Part shown: positions 34,332 to 44,549 of the stretch, piece after piece
How the letters are laid out: the number at the start of each line of letters is the position of its first letter
How positions within the stretch are numbered: the stretch's first letter is position 1
Assembly (NCBI GenBank): GCA_002049455.2
Contig: KV918767.1
Coordinates: forward strand, 180,256 to 244,255
Direction: 5' to 3'
Source: Porphyra umbilicalis
Lineage: Eukaryota; Rhodophyta; Bangiophyceae; Bangiales; Bangiaceae
DNA length: 64,000 bases
Notes under the pieces: model-generated
Told to the model about the DNA's origin: nothing
The model's database searches: none
Seen by the model: the letters and a program-made list of their open reading frames with translations, nothing else
Made by a program: the position numbers and the translations under genes

Positions 34332-36467
34332 TCAGTCGTCGACCCCCCCCACCGCCGCCGCGCGCTTGCCGCGCAGCGCAAACACGGCGACGGCCGTGAG
34401 GAGCACACACGCAACGGCAATGCCGACCCCCCCCACGACCAAGATGGTCATGGAGAGGGGCGGCGCCGCCTTTTGCTCCACCACCCGCCCGTCGTGGATC
34501 CACTCGGTGTACGCGGCGACGGACGTGTACACGCCCGGCATGCCCGACCGCGCGCAGCCGAGGCCAAACGACACGACGCCGACCTGCACCCACCGCCCCG
34601 CCGCCGCGTCCGCCGCCTTGGCCGCGTCGCTCCCATTGGCCGCCGCCGCGGGCGTCGCCCACACGTACGCGGGCCCGCCCGAGTCGCCCTGGCAGCTGTC
34701 GCAGCCGCCCCCGCGGTTGCCCGCACACAGCTGCCGCGTGCCGTCGACGCTGTTGGGGTAGACGGCGACGCACGCCGACGCGCCGACAACGTCGAGTTCG
34801 ACCGACTGGAGGGTGTTGCCGGCGGCGGGGAGCCACGCAAAATTCTCCCGCCGCGCGCCCCAGCCCGCCGTGCGGAGCGTGTCACCCACGCCAATGACGC
34901 CGCCGTGGGTGGCGAGGGGGATAACCGCCGCGCGGAGGCGCGGCGCCATTTCCGGAATGTCCACGTCGTGCAGCTGCAGCAGCGCGATATCATTCTTGAG
35001 CGACACCGTATCCCACAGGGGGTGCAAGTAGACGGCGGCGACGGTGTAGCGGCCGCCCGAGTAGGGGGTCGCCCCCGACTGGACGCCCCCGCCGGCGGCC
35101 GCCTTGTTGCCCCCCGCCGCGGGCGGCGCGAGCGCCGCCAGCCGCACGTACGCCGGGTGCACTTCGGCACAGTGGGCGGCGGTGAGGACCATGAGCGTGC
35201 CGCGGGCGTCGACGAGGGAGCCCCCACAAAAAAAGTTGTTGGCCACGTCAAAGAGCGCCACCATAAACGTCGCCTCGGCGACCGACGCGTCCAAGCCGCC
35301 GACGATGCGCGGGGTGGCGGCGCCGCCCGGCGCCCCCGCCCGCGCGTGCACGCCGCCCGCACCGGGCGCTGCCGCCGCGGGGGGGACCACCGCCGCCTTG
35401 AGCTGCGGCGTCGACCGCACCGGGCACGGCGTCGGCACCGGCTCAAAGACGTAGGAGGCGGAAAAGAGGCACGCGCGGTTGGTCACGTCCGCCACCTCCC
35501 CCGCCCGCGCAAAGAGGAGGTGAAAGTCGCCCGACGCGTCGACGCGCAAGTCGTTGCGCGGGAGCTCCCCACTGAGCGGCACCGCCGCCGAGTAGGTGCT
35601 GACCGACGCGGGGAGGACGCCCGCCGCCGGGCCCGACGCCCGCCACGCCTGGTAGGCCCCGTCCGTGACGAGGAGCACGTGCCAGCCGGGCGTGTAGCCG
35701 GCGACGGGCGTGCCCGAGCGGCTCGGCGGCACGACCGACCGGTCGTTGGCGGTAAAGGTGAGGTAACAGGGGCACGTTGCGGTCGCCGACGCGAGCACCG
35801 TTTGGCGCGCCGACGCGCACAGGGTGGTCACGTCCGTGACCGGCTCAAACGCGCGGGCGAGGCGGTGAAAGTGCAGGTGCGCCGCGTCGATGGGTGTCAA
35901 GGTGCCTGGAGGGAAGGGGTTGTCGAGGGCGACCGAGTCGTTGGGCGCCACGACAGCCGCCGGGGCCACGGCAGGGGACAGGGCAACGGTGGGCGCCGGG
36001 GAAACGGCGGCAGCCTCCGTGGCTGCGGCCAACAGAGGGGGGGAAGCCGTCGGGGGGGGCGGTGGCGGCGACGGGGAGCCGCTCGACGACGCGGCAGTCC
36101 CGGTGGACGGGGACGAGGGGTCTATTGATGGTGCCCCCACGGTGGCGGACGCGGACGCGGTGGCAGAGGTGGGCAACGTGGGGGAAGCGGCAACGAGCAC
36201 CGGCCCGCCGCCGGCTAGGGGCCCCACAACAAGCACAAAGAGCACCAGCAGGCACACGCCGCCGGCCGACAGCGGCCGCGAGCGCTCCCCCCGCCACCTC
36301 CGCGCGGCAGTGCGGCGTGCGCGCCGTCGTGCGCGGAGGCCATCGACGCTCCCCGCCGCCCCGGGCGGCGCGCCCACCCCCTCCCCGACCTCACCGCCCT
36401 GCCGGCGGGCGCAGCCGCTGCACCCGCCCGCGCCCGCCGTTGTCCACCTTTGACGCGTGGCGGCCAT
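34332..36467 (-). CDS. Membrane-anchored trypsin-like serine protease (S1 family)
   Basis: A single-exon 711-residue protein. Residues ~66-92 (GGVCLLVLFVLVVGPLAGGG) form an N-terminal signal-anchor or signal peptide after an Arg-rich head. A Ser/Pro/Ala-rich stretch and a ~170-residue Cys-containing extracellular segment follow. The protease domain starts at RIVGGLDAS (about 390), the usual zymogen cleavage site. The triad is complete: His432 in TAAHC, Asp493 in NDIALLQL, Ser596 in CQGDSGGP. A Gly near the pocket (SFGLGCARSGMPGVYTSV) is in place, but the residue six before Ser596, which sets specificity, is Cys or Asp in GGGCDSCQGDSGG; Asp there would give trypsin-like cleavage. A second membrane helix (MTILVVGGVGIAVACVLLTA) ends the protein, so it is tethered to the membrane. 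Confidence 0.88.
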   Translation of the reverse strand: MAATRQRWTTAGAGGCSGCARRQGGEVGEGVGAPPGAAGSVDGLRARRRARRTAARRWRGERSRPLSAGGVCLLVLFVLVVGPLAGGGPVLVAASPTLPTSATASASATVGAPSIDPSSPSTGTAASSSGSPSPPPPPPTASPPLLAAATEAAAVSPAPTVALSPAVAPAAVVAPNDSVALDNPFPPGTLTPIDAAHLHFHRLARAFEPVTDVTTLCASARQTVLASATATCPCYLTFTANDRSVVPPSRSGTPVAGYTPGWHVLLVTDGAYQAWRASGPAAGVLPASVSTYSAAVPLSGELPRNDLRVDASGDFHLLFARAGEVADVTNRACLFSASYVFEPVPTPCPVRSTPQLKAAVVPPAAAAPGAGGVHARAGAPGGAATPRIVGGLDASVAEATFMVALFDVANNFFCGGSLVDARGTLMVLTAAHCAEVHPAYVRLAALAPPAAGGNKAAAGGGVQSGATPYSGGRYTVAAVYLHPLWDTVSLKNDIALLQLHDVDIPEMAPRLRAAVIPLATHGGVIGVGDTLRTAGWGARRENFAWLPAAGNTLQSVELDVVGASACVAVYPNSVDGTRQLCAGNRGGGCDSCQGDSGGPAYVWATPAAAANGSDAAKAADAAAGRWVQVGVVSFGLGCARSGMPGVYTSVAAYTEWIHDGRVVEQKAAPPLSMTILVVGGVGIAVACVLLTAVAVFALRGKRAAAVGGVDD

Positions 36468-38116
36468 GGTCGGGCAACAGCGTCAGGCCGACGCGGCCCC
36501 GCCCGACGCCCGTGCGCGCCCGCCGACGCGCGCCCGACGCTGCCGGATTCGCCCGCCTCGCCAGTCGACGGGCCGCGCGGGGGGTTGCGACGGCGCGCCG
36601 TCGGCGGCTCGCGGCGGGCGCGCGTCGCCGGCTCTTGACGCAACGTCGGTGGCCGGGGCGGCGCCGGTGCGGCGCCGCCGGTCGGCGGCAAGGGGGTGCG
36701 CGTGCCGCTCCGCTTACCCCCCGCCGTCGCTCTCGTCCGCCAGCCGGCCCGCGTAGCTGGTCGTCACCCCCCCCCCCCCCTACCTCGCCCGCCCCTCACC
36801 GGGCGGGGAGGCAGGGAGCCCCACCGTCGAGCCACCCCCACGCCGAGCCCGCCGCCGCCCGCCCGACCCCCACCGTCGGCCGCTGGCGTGGCGCGCGGCG
36901 CCCCGCCCACGACACCCCGCCACCCGCCACCCGCCACCCGCCGTCCCGACGCAACGGGCGCGCCGGCCACACGCGGCCGGCCTGACGCGGCACGCCGAGG
37001 TTGGGGAGGGTGCATGGGGGGGGGGGGGGGGGGGGTGGGGGGGAGCGGCTCCCCCGCCACCAACCCGCCGCGGGCCCGCAGGCCCGCGCACGGGAAAGCA
37101 CCGGCGCACGTGGTAGGTTGGCACGGCGACCGCGCGGCCGCCGACGCGGCCACGTGCGGCGGCAGGCGGCGCACGGGGGCGCGCCGGCCGCGGCCGCGTG
37201 CCGCGGCGGCGGGCGCACCCCCCCACACGCGGGCGGCGGCGGCCGTCGAGCCACCCCCCCCCCCCCCCCCCCGCGCCGCCATCCCCACGTGGCCGACCGG
37301 GCGCGGCGGGCCGTCGGGGGCGCCGCGGCGCGGCAGCGTCGCCGGCGAAATTGGACGGCAGCACCGGGACGGCGGGGCGGCCGACGGCGCGCCGCCGCGG
37401 CGGCGGCGGCGGCGCGACCGGGGGGGGGGTGGGCCGCGCGACGCCGCGTGGCGGCGGGGGGGGGCGCCGCGCCGCCGCCGACCGCCCCCCGCCGCTGATC
37501 CCCCCCCCGCCCGCCCCCCGCGGGGCGCGCGCGCGGGGGGCACGCAAGCCGCCGGCAACGTCACTGCGACGGCAAGGCGTGCGAGGCGCGGCGGCGCCGC
37601 GGGGACCAAGGGGGGGGGCGGGGGGGGGAGGGCGCCCGCCGTGGGCGCGCCGTCGGCCGCCGGCGCGGCCGGCGTCACCCACCGCGCGCCCAAATTATTC
37701 GGGCGTGGCGCGGCCGTCACGGGGCGACCGACCGCCGCCGACGCGGCGCAGGGGGAGCAAGGGGCGCCGCCGCCGCGGGGGGGCGTTGGGGCGGGGGACG
37801 GTCGGGGCGTGCGCCGCCGGGGCGCGCCGCGCGGGCGGCACAGTGCGGCTGCTGATGAGCGGCCGTACCGCGGTCGGGACGGCGGGCGTGGGCCGCTTCT
37901 GGAGTGAGGATGGAGCAGAGGGCTCGTCCCCACGAGCCGGGGCCGTGGGGCACGCGTCGCCCACTGGTTAGCGAAAGAGGTTTAGTGTACTGCGCTCACC
38001 CGCCCCGTCTCGGACGGCACAGACGGGGCAGCAGAAATGCACAACAGTCCTGTACTTTTCATGTGAAGAAAAAACAAGTTCTGCCCTGCAAACCCGTGTG
38101 CAAGCGCCGCCTCGGG
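36468..38116. other. No gene recognised
   Basis: A highly GC-rich 1.6 kb region with several runs of 12-18 G or C (for example 36770, 37017-37035, 37254-37272). Open frames on both strands are Arg/Pro/Ala-rich shadows. It contains the upstream region of the protease. Confidence 0.35.
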
Positions 38117-39047
38117 TAGGGTTTTCAGTAGCGCCCCCATGTGAGGGGCGTGGGGCGTCACAGCGCCCTAATTTCGGCCTATTGCTGTCTTCCCAAATTC
38201 GGCCGATGTGGTCGATGTCAAGACAGAGTCTGGGTCAACCGCCCATTGGCCGATCCGTTTTATCCGGCTGAATGGATGGCTGAGACACAGTTTTGTACAG
38301 TTGATCACCCTTCTTGACATCGACGGGATCGGCCAACATTGGGAAGACAGCAATAACAGAGCCCTTCTAAAGGCGAAAGACGCCCCCAAAATGCCCCAAG
38401 TAACACCCATAAATACATGTTTCTGACAGGTAGTACCCCATGGTTTCGTGCTGATTCTGTAATCGAAGCCGCCAGTTGATCCAATTGTCTATCTAATGAT
38501 GACAGTCTGGGGTGGCTCCTGCTGAGTCTGGGTCAGTCTTTGTTTCCTTCACAATCAAGCCCAACCACCACTACGCCTGCAACATCACCCTTCACCGTAC
38601 AGGCGCTCTGCTGCCGCAAGGTATCACACCACGTCAAAGATGTCACCCAGCCCCACGGCCTTGCGCTGCGAGACGCGACGGTAGCGGTGGGCACCCCCAT
38701 CCCCCGTTGGATCCCCTGCAGAGGCTGTGGCCCCTTGTCAATGCGTTCCACTCCCAGCTCCATCACCTGGAGCTGTGTTGGGCGCAGAGGCAGCACCAGA
38801 CCCTTGTTTGAACCGTACAAACAAGGCAAACATGTCAGTGTCCGCGGTGACATGGCGACCTTGGTCGACCGGAGCGGCTGCTGACGCCGTGCTGGGCACC
38901 AGGCAATCATGAACTTGAAGTAGTGGAATTATCCATGCGCTCTGCGCGCTCCTCGGCGTCGAGGGGCGCGGGGCGTTAACAGCGCCCTAACAGCTCCTTA
39001 AAAACGCCCCGCAATAGCGCCCCGAGCGCTCTTCCCAACCTTAGCTA
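38117..39047. mobile_element. Probable hAT-like non-autonomous element, 931 bp
   Basis: Left end TAGGGTTTTCAGTAGCGCCC; right end, read on the other strand, TAGCTAAGGTTGGGAAGAGC followed by GCTCGGGGCGC. The TAGGGTT core and GCGCCCC subterminal motifs are shared with the other hAT-like elements in the window. Flanks are GCCTCGGG (38109-38116) and GCCCCGGG (39048-39055), an 8-base duplication with one difference. Inversion between the ends is weaker than in the other two copies, so the exact right boundary is less sure. No transposase is inside. Confidence 0.6.
38180..38355. repeat. Internal 45-base inverted repeat (possible nested miniature element)
   Basis: The arm at 38180-38224 starts TATTGCTGTCTTCCCAA and returns inverted at 38312-38355, ending TTGGGAAGACAGCAATA; about 38 of 45 positions match. 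The loop is about 87 bases. It may be a small nested transposon with long terminal inverted repeats or a hairpin of the host element. Confidence 0.7.
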
Positions 39048-39384
39048 GCCCCGGGCCACTCTCCTCCGAGCACCCGACAAGGGGCAGGACGACTCGCGGA
39101 CGGGCTCGCTGCGCCGGCCCGCCCGTCCGACGCCGAGCGACACCCGTGAGGCGGCCGGCGACGCGGCGCCGTGCCGACTGACTGCGGCGCGCTGCGCCGC
39201 CCCCCCGCTGTCTGCGGCGGCGGCTGCTCGCGCGTCGGCCCCCAGCGGCGACCGCGCCGCGGCGCCGTTCACCCCCCCCGCGGCTGCGCGTCTCCCCGCC
39301 ACCCCCGCTGCCCGCCGTGCCTGCTGTCGCTGCACGCTGTGCCGTCGTTGCTGCCGCTCCCCCCGTCCCCCCCACCGGGCCACC

Positions 39385-40835
39385 ATGTTCAAGGGCCCCA
39401 CCGCCGCCGCCGTCGGCGTTGCGTCCACGGCCGCGGCGGCGGCGCGCGGCGGCGGCGACGGGGCCGCCCCCCACAACCCCGTCGCGTCGGCGGCGGCCGC
39501 CACGGCCGTGGCCGCGAGCGCCGCGGCGCCCGACGGGCGCCCCCGCAACGCGCCGGCGGCCGCGTCGGCGCCGGGGGTGGCCCCCCCCCCCACCCGCCAC
39601 CCCCCCGGCGGCGGCCGGCCCGACGCGGCGGCCCCCCCCCCCCCCCCCGCCCCCGCTCTGGGGCGGCGCTCCCCCCCTCCCTCTCCGCGGCGGTGCCCGA
39701 AGCGCCCGTCGCGACGCCGACCGGCATCACCGTCGACGCGGCGGCCGACCACGTTGTCCTCATCGTGCACGGGATTGGGGATCAGTCGGTGGACAACCCG
39801 CCGTTTATCATGTCCCTCGCGCGCGCGTCGCGGCACATGGCGACGCTGGTCGGGGAGGTGCTCGGCGCCACGCGGGACGTGCACGCGCCGGCGCACGTGG
39901 CGTTCCACCCCGTCGAGTGGCACTCCAAGCTCCACGGCGGCGACGCGGGCTGGCGCCGCGCCGTCGACGCGATTACGCCCGACGCGGTGAAGCAGCTACG
40001 GTGGGCCATTTTGTCGTCGGCGGGGGACGTGGCGCTCTTCATGTCCCCCCGCTGGCACGACTTTATCCTCGAGGAGGTGCTCCGCCAGATCAACGCGGTG
40101 TACGCGGCGTACGCGTGCGAGGGGGGGGGGGGGACCGGCGGCGCGTCCGACGCGACGCCGGCCAGCCCGACGGCGGGCGCCGCCGCCGCCACCACCCCCA
40201 CCTCTGCGACCGCCGCCAATGGGCATGGCGCCGCGGCCGGCGGCGGACCGCCGCCGACGCGCCCGCCCGTGCGCTTCTCCATCTTTGCCCACTCCCTCGG
40301 CTCGGTCATTATGTTTTGCCTCTTTTGGAAGCACCGCCACCGGCTCGCGCCGGGCCTCGTCATTGACCACGTGTTTTGTGCGGGCTCCCCGCTCGGCAGC
40401 TACCTGACGCTGCAGTTTGAGGATGGGGAGGTGGCGTCTGAGGTGCTCCTCGCCGACGACACGCCGACCTTTTATAACCTGTACGCGCCGCTCGACCCGC
40501 TCGCCTTTAAGATTGAGCCGTGGCTCCGCCCCGACTTTTGCGCCGAGCCCCCCGCCGTGCGCCTGCCCGTGTACAAGAGTTGGGTCAAGGCCGGGGGGGG
40601 GGGGCGGGCGGGGCGGGCGCCGACGATGGCGGCAGCGGTGGCGGCAAGGGGGGGCTGTCGGCCGCCGCCGCCGCGGCGGCTGCGGCGTTTGGGGGCGCCG
40701 GCGGCAAGGGCGGCTCCTTCCCCGGTGAAGCCGCCTGGGCCGGCACCATCAACAAGCTCGGCAAGCTCTTTAGCCGCACCCCGTCGGTCGAGGACGTGCC
40801 GGCGGTCGGGGTGGCCACGTCGCCGTCGCCCCCCC

Positions 40836-40870
<35 letters not shown>

Positions 40871-41598
40871 AGCCGCGGCCGCACGCCGGCCGCGGGCGTC
40901 GGCCGCGGCAGCGACGCAGACGCGGCGGGCGCGCCCGCTGCCACCCCCCCCGGCGTCCGCGCGCGCCGCGGCTGGCCGGCGCCGCCTCGGCGCCGCCGCT
41001 GCCCCCGTCGTTGTGCACGCCGCCGCCCCCGTCGCTTGCGGCGGTGCCCGTGGCGGAGCCGGCACCGCCGGCGCGCGCGGCGCTCGGCACGCCCCCCGTG
41101 GCGCGGCACGATGCGGACGCGGAGGATTTGCGGATGGGCGCCGACGGCGTCGGCGCGGGCGCCGATGCCGCCGGCGGCGGCGGTGGCGGCGGCGGCGGCG
41201 GCGGCGGCGCGGGCGCCGGGGGGGGCGTGGGGCCCGACGGCGGCGTGGGGAGCGCCGCCGGCGGTGCTGGCGGCGGCGGCGGCGGTGCCGGCGGCGGCGG
41301 CGGCGGTGGCGCGGCGGCGGCAACGTCCGACGGCAGCCGCGCGTTTGCGCCCGCCCCGCTGCACTCGGCCAATGGCGCGGACGACGACTCGTGGGTCGTC
41401 CCCGGGCGCGTGGATTACGAGCTCCCCACTGGCGGCGACGCGTCGTATGATGCGATCAAGATGTGGCTCGCGCTGACGAGCCACACGAGCTACTGGACGA
41501 GCAACGAGGTGGCCAAGGTGATGGTCGACGCCGTGCGGCTGACGCGGCGGCAGGTGGAGGCAAAGAAGCGCGCCGAGGCGATTGCACAGCTGGACTGA
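39385..41598 (+). CDS. DDHD-domain phospholipase (PA-PLA1 type)
   Basis: Starts MFKGPTAAAVGV at 39385 after a CACCATG context, with an Ala/Pro-rich N-terminus. The lipase core follows: DHVVLIVHGIGDQ, FHPVEWHSKLHGG, DVALFMSPRWHDFILEEVLR with INAVYAAYA, then the nucleophile motif FAHSLGSVIMFCLF (Ser in H-S-L-G-S). The DDHD segment has FYNLYAPLDPLAFKIEPWL and, after a low-complexity insert, RVDYELPTGG and LTSHTSYWTSNEVAKVMVDA, which match the end of DDHD1/DDHD2 enzymes. These enzymes remove the sn-1 acyl chain of phosphatidic acid and related lipids at ER/Golgi membranes. The order is complete but the frame changes at a C run (about 39635), a G run (about 40600) and near 41010-41090; introns or run-length errors would both explain it. 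Confidence 0.8.
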
Positions 41599-42670
41599 GG
41601 GGGGGGGAGCGCGGCGTCGAGTACCTCTTTCTTTTTTTTTTTTTGGTAGCGTAGGCAAGGGAGCTGACTGATGAGGAGCGCACGCGCGTGTCGTGGTCTG
41701 TGGGGGTTGGTTTTTGGCAGAGAGCGCAGCGATAGAGTCGCCAGGGGGGGGGGGACGGGGAGGCTTTTTGCTTGAGGGTTGCATTGGTGCTGGGATATGC
41801 CCCACGGGCCTAGGGTTCCACATCGACTATCTATTTTTCTGACGTGCCGGTGGGGCGGTGTGGGCGCGGCTGCGCTGACACGGCGGGGTGGGAGACGCAC
41901 GCGTCCCCGCCCGCCGCTCGGTCGTCGACGCTGCCGCCGCTGGTGGTGGGGGCGCCCTCGGCGGTCGCGCGACGGCGGCGGCCGCGTCGCACTCTGCAGG
42001 GGTGGGTGCCGCGACCGGCGGTCCCCGGGGAGAGTGGGGCGCGTGCGGGCCGCCGACCCCCCCCCTGGCGGCTGCCCGCCGCTGCCGGCCGCCGCCCCCG
42101 TGGACGGCGCGCCGGCGGCGGCGCGGCCGCGGCTGCCGCGCCCAGCCGCGCAGCCCGCCGGCGGGGAGGCCCGCCGGCCCCGCACCTCGCCGCCGACGCG
42201 TGCGCGGTCGCCCACGGTGGGCGGGGGGACGGCGGCGGCGGCGCCGCCACCGCCGCCGCCGGCCCGTGTCCCTCCCGCCCGCGCTCCGCGCAGGCCCCGC
42301 GCACGGGGCGGGGGGCGCCTGCGCCGGGCGCCCACACCCGCGGCGCCCCCCCCCGCACGCGCGTCGGGGGCGGCCGCCGGCGCGGCGCACCCCCCGCGGC
42401 GGGTGCGTCAAGTCAATTGCATCTGGCAGACAAGCAACGGGTCTTGGGACCACCGGCCGCCGCGGCGGTCTCGCGCCCCGCCCCCCCACCCCGCCGCGCG
42501 TCGCACGGCGCGTGGGCCGGCCCCCCCCCCAGACGCGCCGCGCAGACGGCGGTCACCTACCCCCCCCCCCCCCCCCCCCCCCCCCAGCGAGCGTCGCCGA
42601 CGCGTGGCGCCACGCGGCGGCGCCCCCGGCGCCACCGACGGCGGCGCCACGGTGCCGCGCGCGAGTACGC
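41599..42670. other. No gene recognised between convergent genes
   Basis: Begins with a T run (41630-41644) that may belong to the 3' end of the DDHD gene. The rest is very GC-rich with open Arg/Pro-rich shadows and a run of about 25 C (42562-42585). No domain recognised. Confidence 0.35.
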
Positions 42671-44549
42671 CTAGGCGCCACGGCCGGGGGCGCGCTTCAC
42701 CTTGAGCAGCTCCACGTCAAAGACGATGGTCGCGTCGCGGGACGTTTCCAACACTGACCGCAGCCGCCGCATGGAGGGGAACTGCGGGGGGGGGGGGGGG
42801 GGGGGAGGGAGGGGGGGGGGGGGGTGTGCGCCCCGTGGATGGAAAAAGGGTCCGTGGGGCGCGACGCAAGCACACGGGCGGGGAGCGAGGGCGGGCGGCG
42901 CACGCGCGGGGCGTCAGTCAACCGCCCCACGCCGTCGCACGGCGGGGCGGTGGCCACCCGTCGCGCCCGCCGCGGGGGGGGGGGTGGTGGTGGGGTGCGC
43001 GCGCGCCGCGCGCGCGGGGGGGGGGGCGGGGCGGGGGGGGGGGCGGAGCAACGCACCGAGGCGGCGGAGAAGGGGCCGACCAAGCCGGGGGGCAAACGTA
43101 CGTCCACGGGCGTCGGCTTCATCGTGGCGGTTTGGTAGCCGATCGACGGCGGGAGCACCGCGCGGCGCTTGCCGCCGACGCGCATCGTGCGGATCATTTC
43201 TTGGAGGCCGGGGACGACCGCTGGAGGGGGGGGGGGGGGGGACGCCGCAATCAGCGCGACCGTGGGGGGGGGGGCGGGCCACACCACGGGAGCGGAGCAA
43301 GCGCGGGGCGGGGGGGTTTGGATAGCGCAGGCGTCAGTATGAGAGTCCGAGGGTTGCCCGCGCCCCTGGCGCACGCCACCCACGTCCCCGTGTGCACCGC
43401 AAAAGATACAGGCGCCCGGCAGGCACCAAGGTACGCTGGCAGACTGGCGGGAATCCACCACGCCCGTGGCGATGAGAGGGCGTCGGCAGGTGACGGCGGC
43501 CGACACGTACCTGCGTCGCCCATGGTAAAGACAAACGGCTCCGCGAGGCCATCCCGCTTGTGGTCATTGGTAGAGTCGAGCACAATGCCTGTTGTCGCCC
43601 CCGCCGACGCGGCCAAACAGGTGTGCCGCGTCGCACGAGCGGAACGCGCAACCGTACAAAAAATAAACGACGGACCAGCGACGAGCGCAAATGGTCAGTC
43701 TCCCACCGCCAGCCCGCGTCCGCGCGCTCCCCAAAACAAACCCCGCCGCGTCGTCCCACACGCCAGCCACCCGCCTTTCCACAGCACCCCCTCCCCCCCG
43801 CCCCGCAGCGCACCCCGCCGCCACCCGTACCGTTGTAGCCCCAGAGGCGGGACGTAAAGTAGATGGTGACCCGGTCCCCATCGACGAGCGGCAGCAACTC
43901 TTCGTCGGCGCCCTCGCCGAGGGACAAGTCGAGATACCGCATGCCCGACTCGGTCTTGACCTCCTTGGAGCCGTCATACCTGCGGGCACCGCAGTGTCGA
44001 CAGCGGGGGGTGTGGGGGGCGCAACCGACACCACAAAAGGAGCGTCACCGACCGTCTGCGCTTGTCAGGACCCACAGATACCATAGCGCCGTGGTCTCCC
44101 GTCGGTGGCGTGAGGATTTTCCATGGCAGCGACACTCGGCATGCCACAACCCGCCACGGCTCGCCCGCGTCCACAAGCCCCGCGGGGCGGCTGGACGCGG
44201 TCCGCGCGGCCCCGCGCAGCGCCCTCGACGGTCCACGTCGGCTTCTGGCGCCCCCCGTCAACACCAACGTGTCAACCCCCCCCTCACACAATGCCAGCGA
44301 CACGTACCTCGTCGGCGACGCGTTGCTCAAGTCGTTTTGGGTGCGCGACGAGTAGGCGGCCGCCGGCCGCGGCGCGGCCGCCGCGCCGACCGCCACCAGC
44401 CCGGCGGCGGCCACGGAGAGGGCGGCGCGGCGGGTGAGTGGCGCCCCTTGCGGGGGTGGCGCCGCGCAAGTGGACGTCGTCCGTCCGCTTTGGGCGGGGG
44501 TGAGGGCGCGGCGGCCGCGCAGGGGGGGGGGGCAGGACGCAAACGCCAT
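42671..44549 (-). CDS. Thylakoid-lumen FKBP-type peptidyl-prolyl isomerase
   Basis: Five exons: 44549-44308, 43979-43831, 43588-43511, 43220-43102 and 42781-42671; the total of 699 bases stays in frame and gives 232 residues. Donors are GTACGT, GTACGG, GTACGT and GTACGT; all acceptors end CAG. The N-terminus is a Ser/Arg-rich transit peptide followed by LTRRAALSVAAAGLVAVGAA and AxA before YSSRTQ, a twin-arginine signal for import into the thylakoid lumen. The FKBP fold has VDGDRVTIYFTSRLWGYNG, then PFVFTMGDAAVVPGLQEMIR, then MRVGGKRRAVLPPSIGY, and ends TIVFDVELLKV. It should catalyse proline isomerisation during folding or assembly of photosynthetic proteins. The GGKRR..PPS.GY..ATMKP.P block resembles the plant FKBP16/17/18 lumenal group. 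Confidence 0.9.

Noticed and set aside
33882-36128. 748-residue plus-strand frame
   Set aside because: Antisense shadow of the trypsin-like protease, Arg-rich with no domain.
36764-37933. 389-residue minus-strand frame between protease and hAT-like element
   Set aside because: Nearly pure Arg/Pro/Ala/Gly with long C/G runs; no conserved motif.
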